DNA from: an uncultured Bacteroidales bacterium
GTDB lineage: Bacteria; Bacteroidota; Bacteroidia; Bacteroidales; P3
NCBI GenBank assembly: GCA_900318175.1
Contig: ONJQ01000017.1
Coordinates: 1-56,452 of the forward strand
DNA length: 56,452 nt
Direction: 5' to 3'
The notes under the pieces are model-generated. The model was not told the DNA's origin. It worked only from the letters and a program-made list of their open reading frames with translations, and searched no databases. Positions 7,028 through 17,675 of this stretch are shown in pieces (the first letter of the stretch is position 1; the number at the start of each line of letters is the position of its first letter). The position numbers and the translations under genes were made by a program.

Positions 7028-9676
7028 TTATTCCACGCTCACCTCGGCGGGCGCAGCCTCGCTGAGGGCGGCATCGAACTGGTGGCTGGTGTCGCCTTTC
7101 TCGATGTTGAAGGTGAGGCCTTCGGTTTGGGTGTCGGAGCCTTCGAGGGCGGTGATGTGGATGGTGTCGCCCGGCAGGATGTCGGCTTTGATGATTTCGT
7201 CGGCCAGATCGTCCTCAATGTAGTGCTGTATGGCACGCTTCAACGGGCGGGCTCCATACTGCTCATCCCAGCCTTTGCGGAGGATGAAATCCTTGGCCTT
7301 CTCGTCGATATCAATGCCAAATCCCATCTCACGGACACGCTTAAAGAGTCCCTTCAGTTCAATCTCGATAATCTTATGTATGTCATCGCGTTGTAGGCTA
7401 TTGAAAAAGATTACATCGTCAATGCGGTTCAAGAACTCGGGAGCGAATTTCTTCTTCATCTCCTTGTCAATGACGGAGCGTTCCAAGGCAGCCTTCTCGG
7501 CCTCGCGAGCGGAGGTGTTGAAGCCCACTCCAGTGCCGAAATCCTTCAACTGGCGGGTGCCGATGTTCGAGGTCATGATAATGATGGTGTTCTTGAAGTC
7601 CACTTTGCGGCCAAGGCCGTCGGTCAGCTGGCCGTCGTCAAGCACCTGCAACAGCACGTTGAACACATCGGGGTGAGCCTTTTCAATCTCGTCCAACAGG
7701 ACGATAGAGTAGGGCTTGCGCCGCACCTTCTCCGTCAACTGGCCACCTTCCTCATATCCCACATATCCCGGAGGCGCTCCGATGAGGCGCGACACGGCAA
7801 ACTTCTCCATGTATTCGCTCATGTCGATGCGTATCATATTGGCCTCGCTCTCAAAGAGGTATTTGGCCAGCACCTTGGTCAGATAGGTCTTGCCCACGCC
7901 TGTGGGTCCCACAAAGATGAATGATCCGATGGGTCTGTTGGGGTCTTTCAGTCCGGCGCGGTTGCGGCGGATGGCCTTGGCAATCTGTTTCACGGCGGCA
8001 TCCTGCCCCACAATGACACCTTGCAGCTCGCTCTCCATGTGGAGCAAGCGTGTGCCCTCGTTGGAGGCAATGCGCTGCACGGGCACTCCCGTCATCATGG
8101 CCACCACTTCGGCCACATCCTGGTCAGTCACCTGCACGCGCTTGTCGCGGTCGTCGGACTCCCACTGTCGTTTGCGGTTGGCCAGTTTCTCGCGCAGTTC
8201 GCGTTCCTGGTCCCTGTATTCGGCAGCCTCGTTATAGCTCTTCTTGGCCAAAACCTCCTTCTTCAGCCCTTCGATGCGGGCAATCTCGTTTTCGAGTGCG
8301 ATGATGTCGTCCGGCACCTCCACATGAGCTATGCGTACGCGGGCTCCTGCCTCGTCGAGGGCATCGATGGCCTTGTCTGGCAGCAGACGGTCGCTGACAT
8401 AGCGTTCGGTGAGTGCAATGCAAGCGTTCAGAGCCTCGTCGGTATATTGCACCAGATGGTGGTCTTCGTATTTCTGCTTGATATTCTTCAGTATGGTGAG
8501 AGTCTCCTGCGGTGTGGTGGCCTCAACCAATATCTTCTGGAAGCGGCGCTCCAAGGCACCGTCCTTTTCAATGTATTGGCGGTACTCGTCGAGGGTCGTG
8601 GTGCCGATGCACTGTATCTCGCCGCGTGCCAGGGCGGGCTTGAACATGTTCGAGGCATCCAACGAGCCGCTTGCACTTCCCGCACCCACAATGGTGTGAA
8701 TCTCGTCAATAAAGATGATGATGTCAGGATTCTTCTCCAACTCGTTCAGCACGGCCTTCATGCGCTCCTCAAACTGTCCGCGATACTTGGTGCCAGCCAC
8801 CAGCGAAGCAAGGTCCAGCGAGATGACCCGCTTGTCGTACAGCGTGCGTGGCACACGTCCTTCCACAATGCGCAGTGCCAGTCCCTCGGCAATGGCGCTT
8901 TTGCCCACGCCGGGTTCGCCAATCAGGATGGGGTTGTTCTTCTTGCGGCGGGAAAGGATCTGGGCGATGCGTTCCAGCTCGCGTTCACGTCCCACGATGG
9001 GGTCCAGCTTGCCCTCGCGGGCCATGCGCGTCAGGTCGCGCCCGAAATTCTCCAAGGCCGGTGTCTTGTTCTCCGACTTGGGGGTAGAACCCTGCTGGCC
9101 GAAGGCTCCGCCGGGACGGCGCAGCTGGTCTTCGTCGGGGTCGGCATAGGCGTCGTCATTGTCGTCCTCGCTGGTCTGCGCGCGGAAATCGGGTAGGGGA
9201 GAGTTGAAGTCCTGCGGCGACATTGAGGGAGGGATGTTCCCGTTGCGCTGCAGCTGCTCGATGCACTTATTGTGGTCCACGTCGAAGGTTTTCAGCACCT
9301 GTGCCACCGTGTTCTCCCCATCTTGCAGCATGGCGAGGAACATGTGGATAGTGTGAATCTCCTTCGACTTGAGGCGTGAGCTTTCAAGGAAGCTGAGGCG
9401 CAGAATCTTCTCCGTCTGCCGCAGCATGGGAATCTCGCTGTCCATGCTGTAGCGGATGTCGCTGTCCATCTGTCCTACCAAGCTCTCTATGCGTGACTTC
9501 ACAGCGGCCAGATCCACGTTCATCTGGGTCAGAATCTGTACCGTCGACGACCCCTCCTCGCGCAATATCCCGAGGAAGAGGTGTTCTACTCCTATTGCTC
9601 CGTTTTTCAGGCGGATGGCTTCATCGCGGCTGTTGGCGATTGCCTGTTTTGCATGTTCTGATAATCTGGGTTCCAT
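7028..9676 (-). CDS. clpC: ATP-dependent Clp protease ATP-binding subunit ClpC
   Basis: An 882-residue AAA+ unfoldase that feeds proteins to ClpP or remodels them. The Clp N-domain pair covers about residues 1-145 ([28 protein letters not shown]). AAA module D1 has Walker A GEPGVGKS near residue 252, a middle domain with a UVR-like helix ([16 protein letters not shown]) follows, and D2 has Walker A GPTGVGKT near residue 589. The frame is open 48 codons further upstream, but a TAATTTTG promoter element (9695-9702) lies inside that extension and MEPRLSEHA is the family start, so 9676 is chosen. A CtsR/McsAB set is not adjacent. It converges on the ECF operon, sharing its terminator, and diverges from gyrA. 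Confidence 0.95.
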   Translation of the reverse strand: MEPRLSEHAKQAIANSRDEAIRLKNGAIGVEHLFLGILREEGSSTVQILTQMNVDLAAVKSRIESLVGQMDSDIRYSMDSEIPMLRQTEKILRLSFLESSRLKSKEIHTIHMFLAMLQDGENTVAQVLKTFDVDHNKCIEQLQRNGNIPPSMSPQDFNSPLPDFRAQTSEDDNDDAYADPDEDQLRRPGGAFGQQGSTPKSENKTPALENFGRDLTRMAREGKLDPIVGRERELERIAQILSRRKKNNPILIGEPGVGKSAIAEGLALRIVEGRVPRTLYDKRVISLDLASLVAGTKYRGQFEERMKAVLNELEKNPDIIIFIDEIHTIVGAGSASGSLDASNMFKPALARGEIQCIGTTTLDEYRQYIEKDGALERRFQKILVEATTPQETLTILKNIKQKYEDHHLVQYTDEALNACIALTERYVSDRLLPDKAIDALDEAGARVRIAHVEVPDDIIALENEIARIEGLKKEVLAKKSYNEAAEYRDQERELREKLANRKRQWESDDRDKRVQVTDQDVAEVVAMMTGVPVQRIASNEGTRLLHMESELQGVIVGQDAAVKQIAKAIRRNRAGLKDPNRPIGSFIFVGPTGVGKTYLTKVLAKYLFESEANMIRIDMSEYMEKFAVSRLIGAPPGYVGYEEGGQLTEKVRRKPYSIVLLDEIEKAHPDVFNVLLQVLDDGQLTDGLGRKVDFKNTIIIMTSNIGTRQLKDFGTGVGFNTSAREAEKAALERSVIDKEMKKKFAPEFLNRIDDVIFFNSLQRDDIHKIIEIELKGLFKRVREMGFGIDIDEKAKDFILRKGWDEQYGARPLKRAIQHYIEDDLADEIIKADILPGDTIHITALEGSDTQTEGLTFNIEKGDTSHQFDAALSEAAPAEVSVE

Positions 9677-9694
9677 AGTTCTATTTTCCGTTTG

Positions 9695-9702
9695 CAAAAT
9701 TA
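9695..9702 (-). promoter_or_regulatory. -7 promoter element of clpC
   Basis: TAATTTTG on the minus strand matches TAnnTTTG and lies 19-26 bases before the chosen clpC ATG. I see no convincing -33 TTTG. The short leader supports the shorter clpC start. Confidence 0.45.
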
Positions 9703-9874
9703 CTACAAAATCCATTAATAGCACCCCTCTGCCTCCAATCTTTTTCAACACCCTATTGTTGGTTTTCCCCTCCGGCTTCAAAAGCCATTTGTAATTGGGC
9801 AATCCAACTGCCCCTGTCAACCCCTATTGTTAATAAAATGTCTCCACAACTCCTTTTATGTGAAAAAAAAATCG

Positions 9875-9882
9875 TATCTTTG
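9875..9882 (+). promoter_or_regulatory. -7 promoter element of gyrA
   Basis: TATCTTTG matches TAnnTTTG; a weak TTTT at 9854-9857 is 17 bases upstream. The gyrA start codon is about 60 bases downstream. The divergent clpC promoter lies about 170 bases away. Confidence 0.55.
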
Positions 9883-9943
9883 TATTTTGTTAGTGCTAAA
9901 GCAATGGCATTTTACGTTTGAAACACAATAATATAAGTAAGAG

Positions 9944-12475
9944 ATGATTTCTGAAAATGAAAAAATAACGCGCGTAGACATCGAAACTACCATGAAGACT
10001 GCCTACATCGACTATGCCATGTCGGTCATCGTGTCGCGCGCGCTGCCCGATGTCAGAGATGGCCTCAAGCCCGTCCAACGCCGCATACTCTATGCCATGA
10101 ACGACATGGGCATGTTCTACAACACCGCTTACCGCAAGTCCGCCACCGTAGTCGGCGAGGTGTTGGGTCAGTACCACCCCCACGGCGACTCCTCCGTCTA
10201 TTTTGCTATGGTCCGCATGGCCCAGCCCTGGAATATGCGCTACCCCATGGTCGACGGGCAGGGCAACTTTGGTAGCATAGACGGCGACAGCCCCGCAGCC
10301 ATGCGTTACACCGAGTGCCGCATGGAGCAGATAGCCAATGAGATGATGGCCGACATCAAGAAGGACACCGTCGATATGATGCCCACCTACACCAATGAGC
10401 GCGAAGAGCCCACCGTTCTTCCCGCACGTGTGCCCAACCTCCTGGTCAACGGCTCCAACGGCATCGCCGTAGGTATGGCCACCAACATGCCCACCCACAA
10501 CCTGCGTGAAGTCCTCGACGGTTGCATTGCCTTTATCGACAACAACGACATCACTGTCGACGAGCTCATGCAGTACGTCAAAGCCCCCGATTTCCCCGGC
10601 GGCGGCACCATCTACGGCTACAACGGCGTGCGCGATGCCTACAACACCGGTCGCGGCAGCGTCGTCCTGCGGGCCGACACCTCCATCGAGGTGGACAACA
10701 AAGGCCGCAACATCATCGTTGCACACACCATCCCTTACGGTGTCAACAAGAGTGAGATGATCAAGCGTCAGGCTCAGCTCGTCAAGGACGGCAAGATTGT
10801 CGGCATCACCGACATCCGCGACGAGTCCGACAAAGAGGGCACCCGCGTGGTCTACATCCTGCGCCACGACGTCGTCCCCAACGTCATCCTCAACAAGCTC
10901 TTCCAGCTCAGCGAACTGCAAAGCTCCTTTGCCGTCAACAATATCGCCCTTGTGCATGGCCGACCCATGCTCCTCAACCTCAAGGACCTCATCCAGAACT
11001 TTGTCCAGCACCGCGAAGAGGTGGTCACCCGCCGCACCAAGTTCGACATGGCCGAGGCCGAGCGTCGCGCCCACCTGCTCGAAGGGTTCCTCCGTGCCAT
11101 CGACATCATCGACGAGATTATCAAACTCATCCGCGCTTCACGTTCCGTCGATGAGGCCAAGCAAGGCCTCATGGACACCTGGCAGTTCAGCGAACTCCAG
11201 GCACAAGCCATCGTCGAGATGCGTCTGCGCCAACTCACCGGCATGGAACGTCAGAAACTCCAGGACGAATACGACGAGAAACTGCGTTTCATAGCCCGTT
11301 GCAAAGAAATCCTTGGCGACCGCAATGAGCTCCTCGGCGTCATCAAAGCCGAGCTGGTCGAAATCCGTGACAAATACGGCGACGACCGTCGCACCGCCAT
11401 CAAATACGAAGCCTCCAACTTCCGCATCGAGGACACCATCCCCAACGACGAGGTGGTCATCACCATCTCCCACATGGGTTACGTCAAGCGCACACTCCTC
11501 AACGAGTATCGTGCACAGACCCGTGGCGGCGTCGGCTCCAAGGGCAGCTCCGTCCGCAGCGAGGACTTTGTCGAACACATCTTTATGTGCACCAACCACA
11601 ACTACCTCCTTTTCTTTACGGAGAAAGGCCGTTGCTACTGGATGCGTGCGTTCGAGGTCCCCGAAGGCGAGAAGAACTCCAAGGGTCGTCCTATCCTCAA
11701 CATGATTAATATCGAGCCCGACGACAAGGTCAAAGCCTACGTCAACGTCGAGAGCCTTACCGATGCCGAATACCTGCAGAACCACTTCATCGTCATGTGC
11801 ACCCGCAACGGCGTTGTCAAGAAATCCCCGCTCGAAGCCTACTCTCGTCCCCGTGCCAACGGCATCATCGCCGTGGGTATCCGCGAAGGCGACGAACTCG
11901 TCTCCGCCCTCCTCACCGACGGCAACAGCGAACTCCTCATTGCCTCCAAGAACGGCAAGATGGTGCGCTGCGAAGAATCCGAGTTCCGCGAGATGGGCCG
12001 CGGGGCCTCCGGCGTCAAGGGCATAACCCTCTACGGCGAAGACGATGCCGTCATCGGCATGTTGACCTCCAACAGTGAGGACGACGACATCCTCGTGGTC
12101 AGCGAAACCGGCTTCGGCAAACGCTCGGCCCTCAGCGAATACCGCAAGACACACCGCGGCAGCAAGGGCGTCACCACCCTCAAAGTCACCGACAAGACCG
12201 GTGGATTGGTGGCCGTCACCAACGTCAACGACGAGGAAGACCTTATGATTATCAACCGCTCCGGCATCACCCTCCGCATGAAAGTGGCCGACCTCCGCGT
12301 CCTTGGCCGCAACACGCAGGGCGTCAAACTCATCAATCTGCGTGGCAAGGACTTCATCGCCTCCATCACCAAAGTTCCCACGGACAATGAAGAAGAATCT
12401 CAGCCCGCAGAAGAGGTGAATAACTCTGACACTCAGGCCGATAATCAACCCAACGACACACCCGCCGAAGAGTAG
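9944..12475 (+). CDS. gyrA: DNA gyrase subunit A
   Basis: The breakage-reunion subunit of gyrase (843 residues), which with GyrB introduces negative supercoils. The winged-helix/tower domain carries the catalytic Tyr122 in [10 protein letters not shown], and the C-terminal beta-pinwheel carries a GyrA-box-like [12 protein letters not shown]. The quinolone-determining stretch reads [10 protein letters not shown]: Ser83 (E. coli numbering) is kept, while position 87 is Phe rather than Asp, as I recall for Bacteroides. The tail is acidic ([20 protein letters not shown]), common in bacterial GyrA. The TPR gene 72 bases downstream may be co-transcribed. GyrA versus ParC: the GyrA box and pinwheel length favour GyrA. 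Confidence 0.95.
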   Translation: MISENEKITRVDIETTMKTAYIDYAMSVIVSRALPDVRDGLKPVQRRILYAMNDMGMFYNTAYRKSATVVGEVLGQYHPHGDSSVYFAMVRMAQPWNMRYPMVDGQGNFGSIDGDSPAAMRYTECRMEQIANEMMADIKKDTVDMMPTYTNEREEPTVLPARVPNLLVNGSNGIAVGMATNMPTHNLREVLDGCIAFIDNNDITVDELMQYVKAPDFPGGGTIYGYNGVRDAYNTGRGSVVLRADTSIEVDNKGRNIIVAHTIPYGVNKSEMIKRQAQLVKDGKIVGITDIRDESDKEGTRVVYILRHDVVPNVILNKLFQLSELQSSFAVNNIALVHGRPMLLNLKDLIQNFVQHREEVVTRRTKFDMAEAERRAHLLEGFLRAIDIIDEIIKLIRASRSVDEAKQGLMDTWQFSELQAQAIVEMRLRQLTGMERQKLQDEYDEKLRFIARCKEILGDRNELLGVIKAELVEIRDKYGDDRRTAIKYEASNFRIEDTIPNDEVVITISHMGYVKRTLLNEYRAQTRGGVGSKGSSVRSEDFVEHIFMCTNHNYLLFFTEKGRCYWMRAFEVPEGEKNSKGRPILNMINIEPDDKVKAYVNVESLTDAEYLQNHFIVMCTRNGVVKKSPLEAYSRPRANGIIAVGIREGDELVSALLTDGNSELLIASKNGKMVRCEESEFREMGRGASGVKGITLYGEDDAVIGMLTSNSEDDDILVVSETGFGKRSALSEYRKTHRGSKGVTTLKVTDKTGGLVAVTNVNDEEDLMIINRSGITLRMKVADLRVLGRNTQGVKLINLRGKDFIASITKVPTDNEEESQPAEEVNNSDTQADNQPNDTPAEE

Positions 12476-12547
12476 GGGAGTGGTTGCCCTGCAATAAATC
12501 AATAGTAACGAATACAAAACAGAAAAACAAACTTAAAAACACATATC

Positions 12548-13774
12548 ATGAAGAAAATTGCTTTAATGTTGGCTCTCGTAGTCATCGGTTACACCGCCGG
12601 AGCTCAGTCCCTCAACGTCTCCAGCGCACGTGAAGCCCAGAACAGAGGCTATTTTGACAAAGCTAAAAAACTGATCGACGCTGCTTGCGAACACGAACAA
12701 ACCCGCAACGACGCCAAGACCTGGTACTATGCAGGCCTTATCTACAGCCAAATCGGTGGCGAAGCCGAAAAGCCCAAGTCAAAGTACAAGAACCTTGACC
12801 CCGATTGGCTCATCAAGTGCAAGAGCGCTGCTCTCCGCTGCAAGGAACTCGACACCGAAAAGGAATATGCCGAGGGCAACAACACCATCCTCAGCTTCGT
12901 AGGCAACGAGTACTACAAAAAGGCCATCACCGCCTTCAACCAGCAGAACTGGACCGAAGCCATGTCCCTCTGCGACGAGTCCATCAAGATCTTTAACGAG
13001 TGTGGCAAGAAAGAGTACGCCTCCGAATCTTACCTGCTCGCCGGCAAGGCTGCCTTCAACGCCCAGAACAACGAGGCCATCCTCAAATACCTCAAACCGC
13101 TGGTGCGCACCCGCTCCAAAGATGCCTTCGTCTATCGTACCCTCTTTGACATCTACAAATCCACCTCCGACACCAACGAGGCCATCAAGGTTGCTCAGAA
13201 CTACGCCAAAGCCGCCAAGGACGACTACAACGCCAATATGATGCTGGCCGAAGCCTATCTGCTGAAAGGCAACCTGGAGGAAGGCAACGCTGAAATCCAG
13301 AAGGCCCTTGACAAGACCGGCGACAAACCCGAAGTCCACGCCAGCCTCCTGGCCGCTGCCGGTGCCGTCTTCGAAGGCGTCAATGACTTTGCCAACGCCG
13401 AGACCCGCTACAAAGAGTCCCTCACCGCTCTTCCCAACCAGTTCCTCGCCAACTTCGGTCTGGGCAAGATGCTCTACAACCGCGCCGTCGACAAGCTGAA
13501 CGATGCCAACAACGTTCCTCCCGACGATGAGACCGGCCTCTACGAGAAGCTCAACCAGGAAAGCAAAGACTTCTTCCGTCAGTCCATTCCTTACTTCACC
13601 AACGCCATCAGCTTCATCGACAACCTCGACGAGCATGGCCAGGCCACCAACCGTGCCAACCTGTTCCACTGCCTCAACGCTCTCAACACCGTCTATGCAC
13701 GCTTGGAGATGTACGACGAACTCAAGCCCATCAAAGCCCGCATCGATGAGCTGAAGAAAGAGGCCTCAAACTAA
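12548..13774 (+). CDS. Secreted TPR-repeat protein downstream of gyrA
   Basis: A 408-residue exported protein. The signal peptide MKKIALMLALVVIGYTAGAQ ends at an AxAQ-like site about residue 19. Helical TPR units fill the rest (for example QQNWTEAMSLCDESIKIFNE; NEAIKVAQNYAKAAKDDYN; GNLEEGNAEIQKALDK). No lipobox is present, so it is probably periplasmic or surface-associated. A TPR protein next to gyrA is, from memory, a recurring Bacteroidales arrangement, but I know of no tested function. A clean terminator follows at 13806. The protein likely scaffolds an envelope complex. Confidence 0.8.
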   Translation: MKKIALMLALVVIGYTAGAQSLNVSSAREAQNRGYFDKAKKLIDAACEHEQTRNDAKTWYYAGLIYSQIGGEAEKPKSKYKNLDPDWLIKCKSAALRCKELDTEKEYAEGNNTILSFVGNEYYKKAITAFNQQNWTEAMSLCDESIKIFNECGKKEYASESYLLAGKAAFNAQNNEAILKYLKPLVRTRSKDAFVYRTLFDIYKSTSDTNEAIKVAQNYAKAAKDDYNANMMLAEAYLLKGNLEEGNAEIQKALDKTGDKPEVHASLLAAAGAVFEGVNDFANAETRYKESLTALPNQFLANFGLGKMLYNRAVDKLNDANNVPPDDETGLYEKLNQESKDFFRQSIPYFTNAISFIDNLDEHGQATNRANLFHCLNALNTVYARLEMYDELKPIKARIDELKKEASN

Positions 13775-13805
13775 ACTGATGTTTTCATTTTTCATGTTTT
13801 TATGG

Positions 13806-13833
13806 GGAGCCGCCTAAAGCGGCTCCTTTTTTT
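13806..13833 (+). terminator. Terminator after the gyrA-TPR unit
   Basis: The stem GGAGCCGC / GCGGCTCC has a 5-base loop (CTAAA) and is followed by seven T. Confidence 0.92.
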
Positions 13834-13902
13834 ATTCCACCATTCATCCTTTTTTATTCCGTTTTTCTTCCACATTTCGACAACTGCACCATAACTCTTC
13901 CG

Positions 13903-14006
13903 TCGCTCCTTGTAGGTCATTTGTTCCTCATTTCTCTAACATTTGTTCCTCATACATTGGATAAATGCACCTTTAACTGTCTAAAGAGTGACCCAGAACG
14001 AGCGAA
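13903..14006. repeat. MITE-like dispersed repeat, copy 1
   Basis: About 104 bases bounded by imperfect inverted ends: TCGCTCCTTGTAGGTCA (13903-13919) and TGACCCAGAACGAGCGA (13989-14005), 14 of 17 bases paired. Inside are two copies of TTTGTTCCTCAT; the segment 13932-13953 is identical over 22 bases to 47189-47210. A small hairpin (CGAACC/GGTTCG, 14003-14022) follows. It is the main content of the gene-free stretch 13834-14199, in which I see no convincing coding sequence. Confidence 0.5.
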
Positions 14007-14199
14007 CCTACACCAAGGTTCGCCATAGCGAAGTCTAAGATCAGTTACATGCCTAAAAAACGGATTTCCAATTCTACGAGTATCTGTGTTATGTTAAGTA
14101 AAGTGTATAACTATGTTCTTTTCGGTACAAACGTTCTGCGCATCGTTGTTGCCCTATATGCCCTTGATAGTAATGTCTCATAATGGCATGGTACAATTA

Positions 14200-14331
14200 C
14201 TAATCTTGCATGCACATAAGGCTTAGATATTTTTCAACAGCAAACACAACCAAAACAATTTGAAGAATCACCAGGATTGAAACTGATACAATCAATGCAA
14301 TTTTCAGATGTTTTGAAGAATGCTGTTTCAT
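14200..14331 (-). CDS. Possible 43-residue single-pass membrane peptide
   Basis: A small open frame reads MKQHSSKHLKIALIVSVSIL and then a hydrophobic stretch to FAVEKYLSLMCMQD. The layout is a short basic N-terminus, one membrane helix of about 22 residues, and a short tail. It begins 48 bases after the M28 peptidase stop on the same strand, so it may be the last gene of that run. I know no family for it. The clean positive-inside pattern argues for a real small protein; with no homologue available it may be chance. Confidence 0.4.
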   Translation of the reverse strand: MKQHSSKHLKIALIVSVSILVILQIVLVVFAVEKYLSLMCMQD

Positions 14332-14379
14332 AATCTGAAAGTATGTATTGTGAAAAACAGGAAAACGAAACGTGGATGA

Positions 14380-15522
14380 TTATTCCAGTCCGGCAAGTTG
14401 TTTTATTAATTGCATGTAGGCGTTGTAGTGGCTGAGGCCGCATTCGTCGCAAGTGTCGGCCGGGTCGTGATAGCCACCGTATGGGCCGCCCATGGTCAAA
14501 AGGAAAATTGACGGACAATAATTCGAAAACCAGTAATGGTCGCTGTTTGGACGGTTGTCGCGTGGACGGATCTCAACAGCTGCATGGGTCTCGTCGTTCA
14601 TGGCCTTGAGCTGGTCATAGTACTGCTTGGTATTCTTGCTCGTGGCATTGAAGAACATGATGCCTTCGTCGCCACCGCAAAACATGTCTATGTTGCAGAG
14701 TAACTTTACTTTAGAATAGTCAATCAAGTGATTTTCAGCAGCATAGTGAGAGCCTAAAAGGCCTGACTCCTCCCCGCTGAAAAGCATGAAAACCATTGTG
14801 TAGTAAGGCTTTTGGGAAGCAGCGATGCGAGCTAAATCCATTACTGCTGCCACTCCGCTGGCATTGTCGTGGGCTCCGTGAAAGACAATCCCCTCTCCCA
14901 TTGTTCCACAATGGTCGTAGTGAGCGGTGAAGACTATCATGCTATCAATGACGCCACGGACATATCCCACCACATTCTGGGTGCGATAATCCTTGTGGAA
15001 CTGCAAAGGGATGTCGGCCTTGACCTTTCTTACACGCTTGGTAATGAGGGTGTCAATCACTTCGATGAAAACGGGATTGGCCTTCTCGGGACCAGCAATA
15101 GGCGAATAGGTATCCAATTGAGGAACACCGATGACCCATGTGCCATCCTTGAGTTGCTTGGACCACTTGGCCTTTTCCAGTTTGTTGGAACGGGACAGCT
15201 GCGCGGCAGGAAGGACGCGGAACTGCGAGTAGGGTTCAAGCTCTATGCCGTTGATGGAGAGTGATGTTGGGCCATTGAAGCTATAGCAGTCCAGCGTGTA
15301 GTGCTGCATATAGTCGACTTGGAGCGGCAGGAGGCCGAGACGTTTCATCTCAGAGGAGAGGAACTGCGCTGCCAAGGAGTCGCCATGATGGCAGAACCCG
15401 CGGCCATACATGCGGTCCGAGCTGAGGGTCTGGATGATGCGGCGGGCGTAGGCGGAGTCCTGCGCATGGGCAGTGGCAAAGGCCATGATTGTGAAGAGGA
15501 CTGCTATCAATACTCTTTTCAT
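14380..15522 (-). CDS. Secreted M28-family zinc aminopeptidase
   Basis: A 380-residue exported peptidase with signal peptide MKRVLIAVLFTIMAFATAHAQ. The M28 two-zinc site is visible in order: His in FTAHYDHCG, bridging Asp in GAHDNASGVA, the Glu pair in FSGEESGLLGS, Asp in NIDMFCGG, and the final His in GGYHDPADTCD. These proteins trim N-terminal residues from peptides in the periplasm or outside the cell. There is no lipobox and no type IX C-terminal domain. The 12-base gap behind the YfcC-type permease suggests co-transcription, so peptide trimming and uptake of an organic acid or amino acid may be linked, though this is inference. Exact specificity cannot be read from sequence. Confidence 0.88.
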   Translation of the reverse strand: MKRVLIAVLFTIMAFATAHAQDSAYARRIIQTLSSDRMYGRGFCHHGDSLAAQFLSSEMKRLGLLPLQVDYMQHYTLDCYSFNGPTSLSINGIELEPYSQFRVLPAAQLSRSNKLEKAKWSKQLKDGTWVIGVPQLDTYSPIAGPEKANPVFIEVIDTLITKRVRKVKADIPLQFHKDYRTQNVVGYVRGVIDSMIVFTAHYDHCGTMGEGIVFHGAHDNASGVAAVMDLARIAASQKPYYTMVFMLFSGEESGLLGSHYAAENHLIDYSKVKLLCNIDMFCGGDEGIMFFNATSKNTKQYYDQLKAMNDETHAAVEIRPRDNRPNSDHYWFSNYCPSIFLLTMGGPYGGYHDPADTCDECGLSHYNAYMQLIKQLAGLE

Positions 15523-15534
15523 ATTGCGGAGGTT

Positions 15535-17145
15535 TTAGAATCCGGGGAAATGGATGAAGATGGTGGGCAAGAGCAACAGGAAACCAATGACAATGAGAGC
15601 CAGAATGAATTTCCAGACCCATTTGACCCATGTGGCGTAAGGAATTTTGGCCACACCGAGGACGGCGATGAGCACGCCGCTGGTGGGCGTGAGCATGTTG
15701 GTGAAACCGTCACCGAACTGGAAGGCCAGGACGGCAGTCTGGCGGCTGACGCCGATGAGGTCGGAGAATTGTGCCATGATGGGCATGGTGAGGGCCGCCT
15801 TGGCGGAGCCGGAAGGCATGATAAGATTCAACAATGTCTGGAAGACATACATGACGCCGACCGAAGCCACATCGCCGCTTTCAGCCAGAGAGCGTGTCAG
15901 TGCATAGAGGAGTGTGTCGATAATCTTGCCATCGCGAAGGATAAAGATGATGCCGCTGGCCAGTCCCACCACGAGGGCTGCGGAAAGGATGTCCTTGCAA
16001 CCGGCCAGGAAGAGCTTAGCAATACTGTCGGCACTCTGTTTGTCGGCCACACCGCTGCAGATGCCCATGGCAAGGAAGAGCGTAGAAATCTCCTTGACAT
16101 ACCAACCGTAGCCCAGCACGCCGACGATAAGGAAGCAGATGGTGAAGAAAAGAATGTCGAGAATGAAGAAGTGGACGGACTTGCGAAGGGTGACAATGCC
16201 GGTGACGAGGAAGAGGCCTGCAAGGATGGGCATGAGGGGCAGCGAGGCCTCTCCCCCTCCCATGGCCACGGTGGTGGTGGGCATGGTGAAGGCGCAATAG
16301 GCCATGACCACCGTGAGCAGACCGAAGAGAATCCAGGCGACACGGGGCGTGGAGTAGGCTACAGGATTTTGCTGCTGCTCCTCGGAGCGTTGACGCCAAT
16401 AGTTGTCAATCTTGTAAGTGGGTGACTTTTCGGGATGGCGTTTCACACGGTTGGCGTACCACAGTACAAAGGCAATGCCAATGATGGTGAGAACAATCCA
16501 GCAGAAGAAACGGTATTCCAGGCCGGAGAAAATGGGGAGATCCGCGATGCCTTGCGCAATGCCGATGGTGAAGGGATTGAGCATGGCCCCTGCAAAGCCC
16601 ACATGAGCAGCAACATAGCACATGCAGACACCCACGATGGAGTCATACCCCATGGAGATGGCCAAGGGAATGAAGATGATGACAAAGGCGATGGTCTCCT
16701 CGCTCATGCCAAAAACGGCACCGAAGAGGCTGAACATAATCATGATGAGGGCAATGATGATGTTCTCGACACCCAACCGCTTGAAGAGTTTGTAACGATT
16801 GAGCCGCAGGACCCTGCGCAGGAAAGACATGACGCCAATCTCGATGGCACGGCTGTTGTTGAGGATGTTGAAAGCACCTCCGACCATAAGGATGAAAATG
16901 ATGATATCGGCTTTGTCGACAAAACCGTCGAAGAGAGCCGAAAAGACTTGCCAGGTCTGGGGGTTGCGCTCAACGTAGCGGAAAGAGTCGTTGCGCACCA
17001 CCTCGCGGAGAACTGTGGAGCCGTCGGCATTCTGGACGGTGATGGTCTCGCGGACAAACTCGCCGGCAGGCACAAACCACGTGCAGACTGCGGCAAGGAC
17101 GATGAGGGCGAAAACGATAGTAAAGGTATGCGGTATCTTTTTCAT
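15535..17145 (-). CDS. YfcC-family (DcuC-like) membrane permease
   Basis: A polytopic inner-membrane protein of about 536 residues related to C4-dicarboxylate and basic amino-acid carriers of the YfcC/DcuC group. It opens with KIPHTFTIVFALIVLAAVCTW, then an exported loop (PAGEF...), and has about a dozen hydrophobic segments. Typical motifs include FGMSEETIAF and NLIMPSGSAKAALTMPIM near the C-terminus. The start at 17145 (MKKIPHTF) is preferred; the ATG at 17175 would overlap the CYTH gene and add only polar residues. A roughly 60-residue loop after the first helix (residues 20-85) should be extracytoplasmic. Substrate is uncertain. Neighbours are a CYTH enzyme upstream and the M28 peptidase downstream. 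Confidence 0.85.
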   Translation of the reverse strand: MKKIPHTFTIVFALIVLAAVCTWFVPAGEFVRETITVQNADGSTVLREVVRNDSFRYVERNPQTWQVFSALFDGFVDKADIIIFILMVGGAFNILNNSRAIEIGVMSFLRRVLRLNRYKLFKRLGVENIIIALIMIMFSLFGAVFGMSEETIAFVIIFIPLAISMGYDSIVGVCMCYVAAHVGFAGAMLNPFTIGIAQGIADLPIFSGLEYRFFCWIVLTIIGIAFVLWYANRVKRHPEKSPTYKIDNYWRQRSEEQQQNPVAYSTPRVAWILFGLLTVVMAYCAFTMPTTTVAMGGGEASLPLMPILAGLFLVTGIVTLRKSVHFFILDILFFTICFLIVGVLGYGWYVKEISTLFLAMGICSGVADKQSADSIAKLFLAGCKDILSAALVVGLASGIIFILRDGKIIDTLLYALTRSLAESGDVASVGVMYVFQTLLNLIMPSGSAKAALTMPIMAQFSDLIGVSRQTAVLAFQFGDGFTNMLTPTSGVLIAVLGVAKIPYATWVKWVWKFILALIVIGFLLLLPTIFIHFPGF

Positions 17146-17171
17146 GCGGCAGGAGGTGTTGGTTGTTGGGG

Positions 17172-17657
17172 TCAATGCATGGAAGCCAGGAAGCTGTTAC
17201 GGTAGCAGGGCTCGGTCGAGACATCGTCACCAAACCAAGCCGGTGGGACAAAAGCGTTGGCACGCTCGGTATCCGGGAACTCCACTTCGACGAGCAGAAG
17301 ACCGTCGTGTCGGCCATGGAACACATCCAACTCGGCAGTAAGGCCTTGGTAGTCGGGGTTGCCACTGAGCTGGAAGAGGTCAATAAAGTAGCGGGTCTTG
17401 GAGACCTGCCCGCTGTCACATTTGGCACGGAGGCGGTTGTAGCTCTCGGCGGAGAGGGTGAACTCCTCTTCCCTATTATGGATGGCTGTGGAGTTGAGAC
17501 GTAGGCGTTCCTTGACAGTGAGAATGTAAGAATCCCCCATGCGGCGGATTCGCAGCGTGGGGGATGTGCATAGATAGGCTTGTTCAATCTCCAGATGCCT
17601 GAACTGGTCCAGATTGTCCGGCAACTGGGTGACAAGGTATTTGCGCTCTATTTCCAT
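17172..17657 (-). CDS. CYTH-domain triphosphate tunnel metalloenzyme
   Basis: A 161-residue single-domain protein opening with the ExExK signature EIERK (residues 2-6). Alternating charged strands follow: TLRIRRMGDSYILTVKE, SKTRYFIDLF, ELDVFHG and LLLVEVEFPD. These line the tunnel that binds triphosphate and Mg in the CYTH superfamily. Known members hydrolyse tripolyphosphate or thiamine triphosphate or make cAMP. The short bacterial form is usually a tripolyphosphatase, so adenylate cyclase is less likely. It lies 18 bases after purC and 26 before the permease. Confidence 0.88.
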   Translation of the reverse strand: MEIERKYLVTQLPDNLDQFRHLEIEQAYLCTSPTLRIRRMGDSYILTVKERLRLNSTAIHNREEEFTLSAESYNRLRAKCDSGQVSKTRYFIDLFQLSGNPDYQGLTAELDVFHGRHDGLLLVEVEFPDTERANAFVPPAWFGDDVSTEPCYRNSFLASMH

Positions 17658-17675
17658 AATGACATTAAGCAGGAA

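Noticed and set aside
9677-9820. N-terminal extension of ClpC by 48 residues
   Set aside because: The family starts at MEPRLSEHA, and a promoter element lies inside the extension.
14234-14518. A Cys-rich frame ending NCIDCISFNPGD...CVCC that could look like a small Cys-rich peptide
   Set aside because: No start codon lies outside the M28 coding region in this frame, and the overlapping frame with an ATG and a membrane helix is more plausible.
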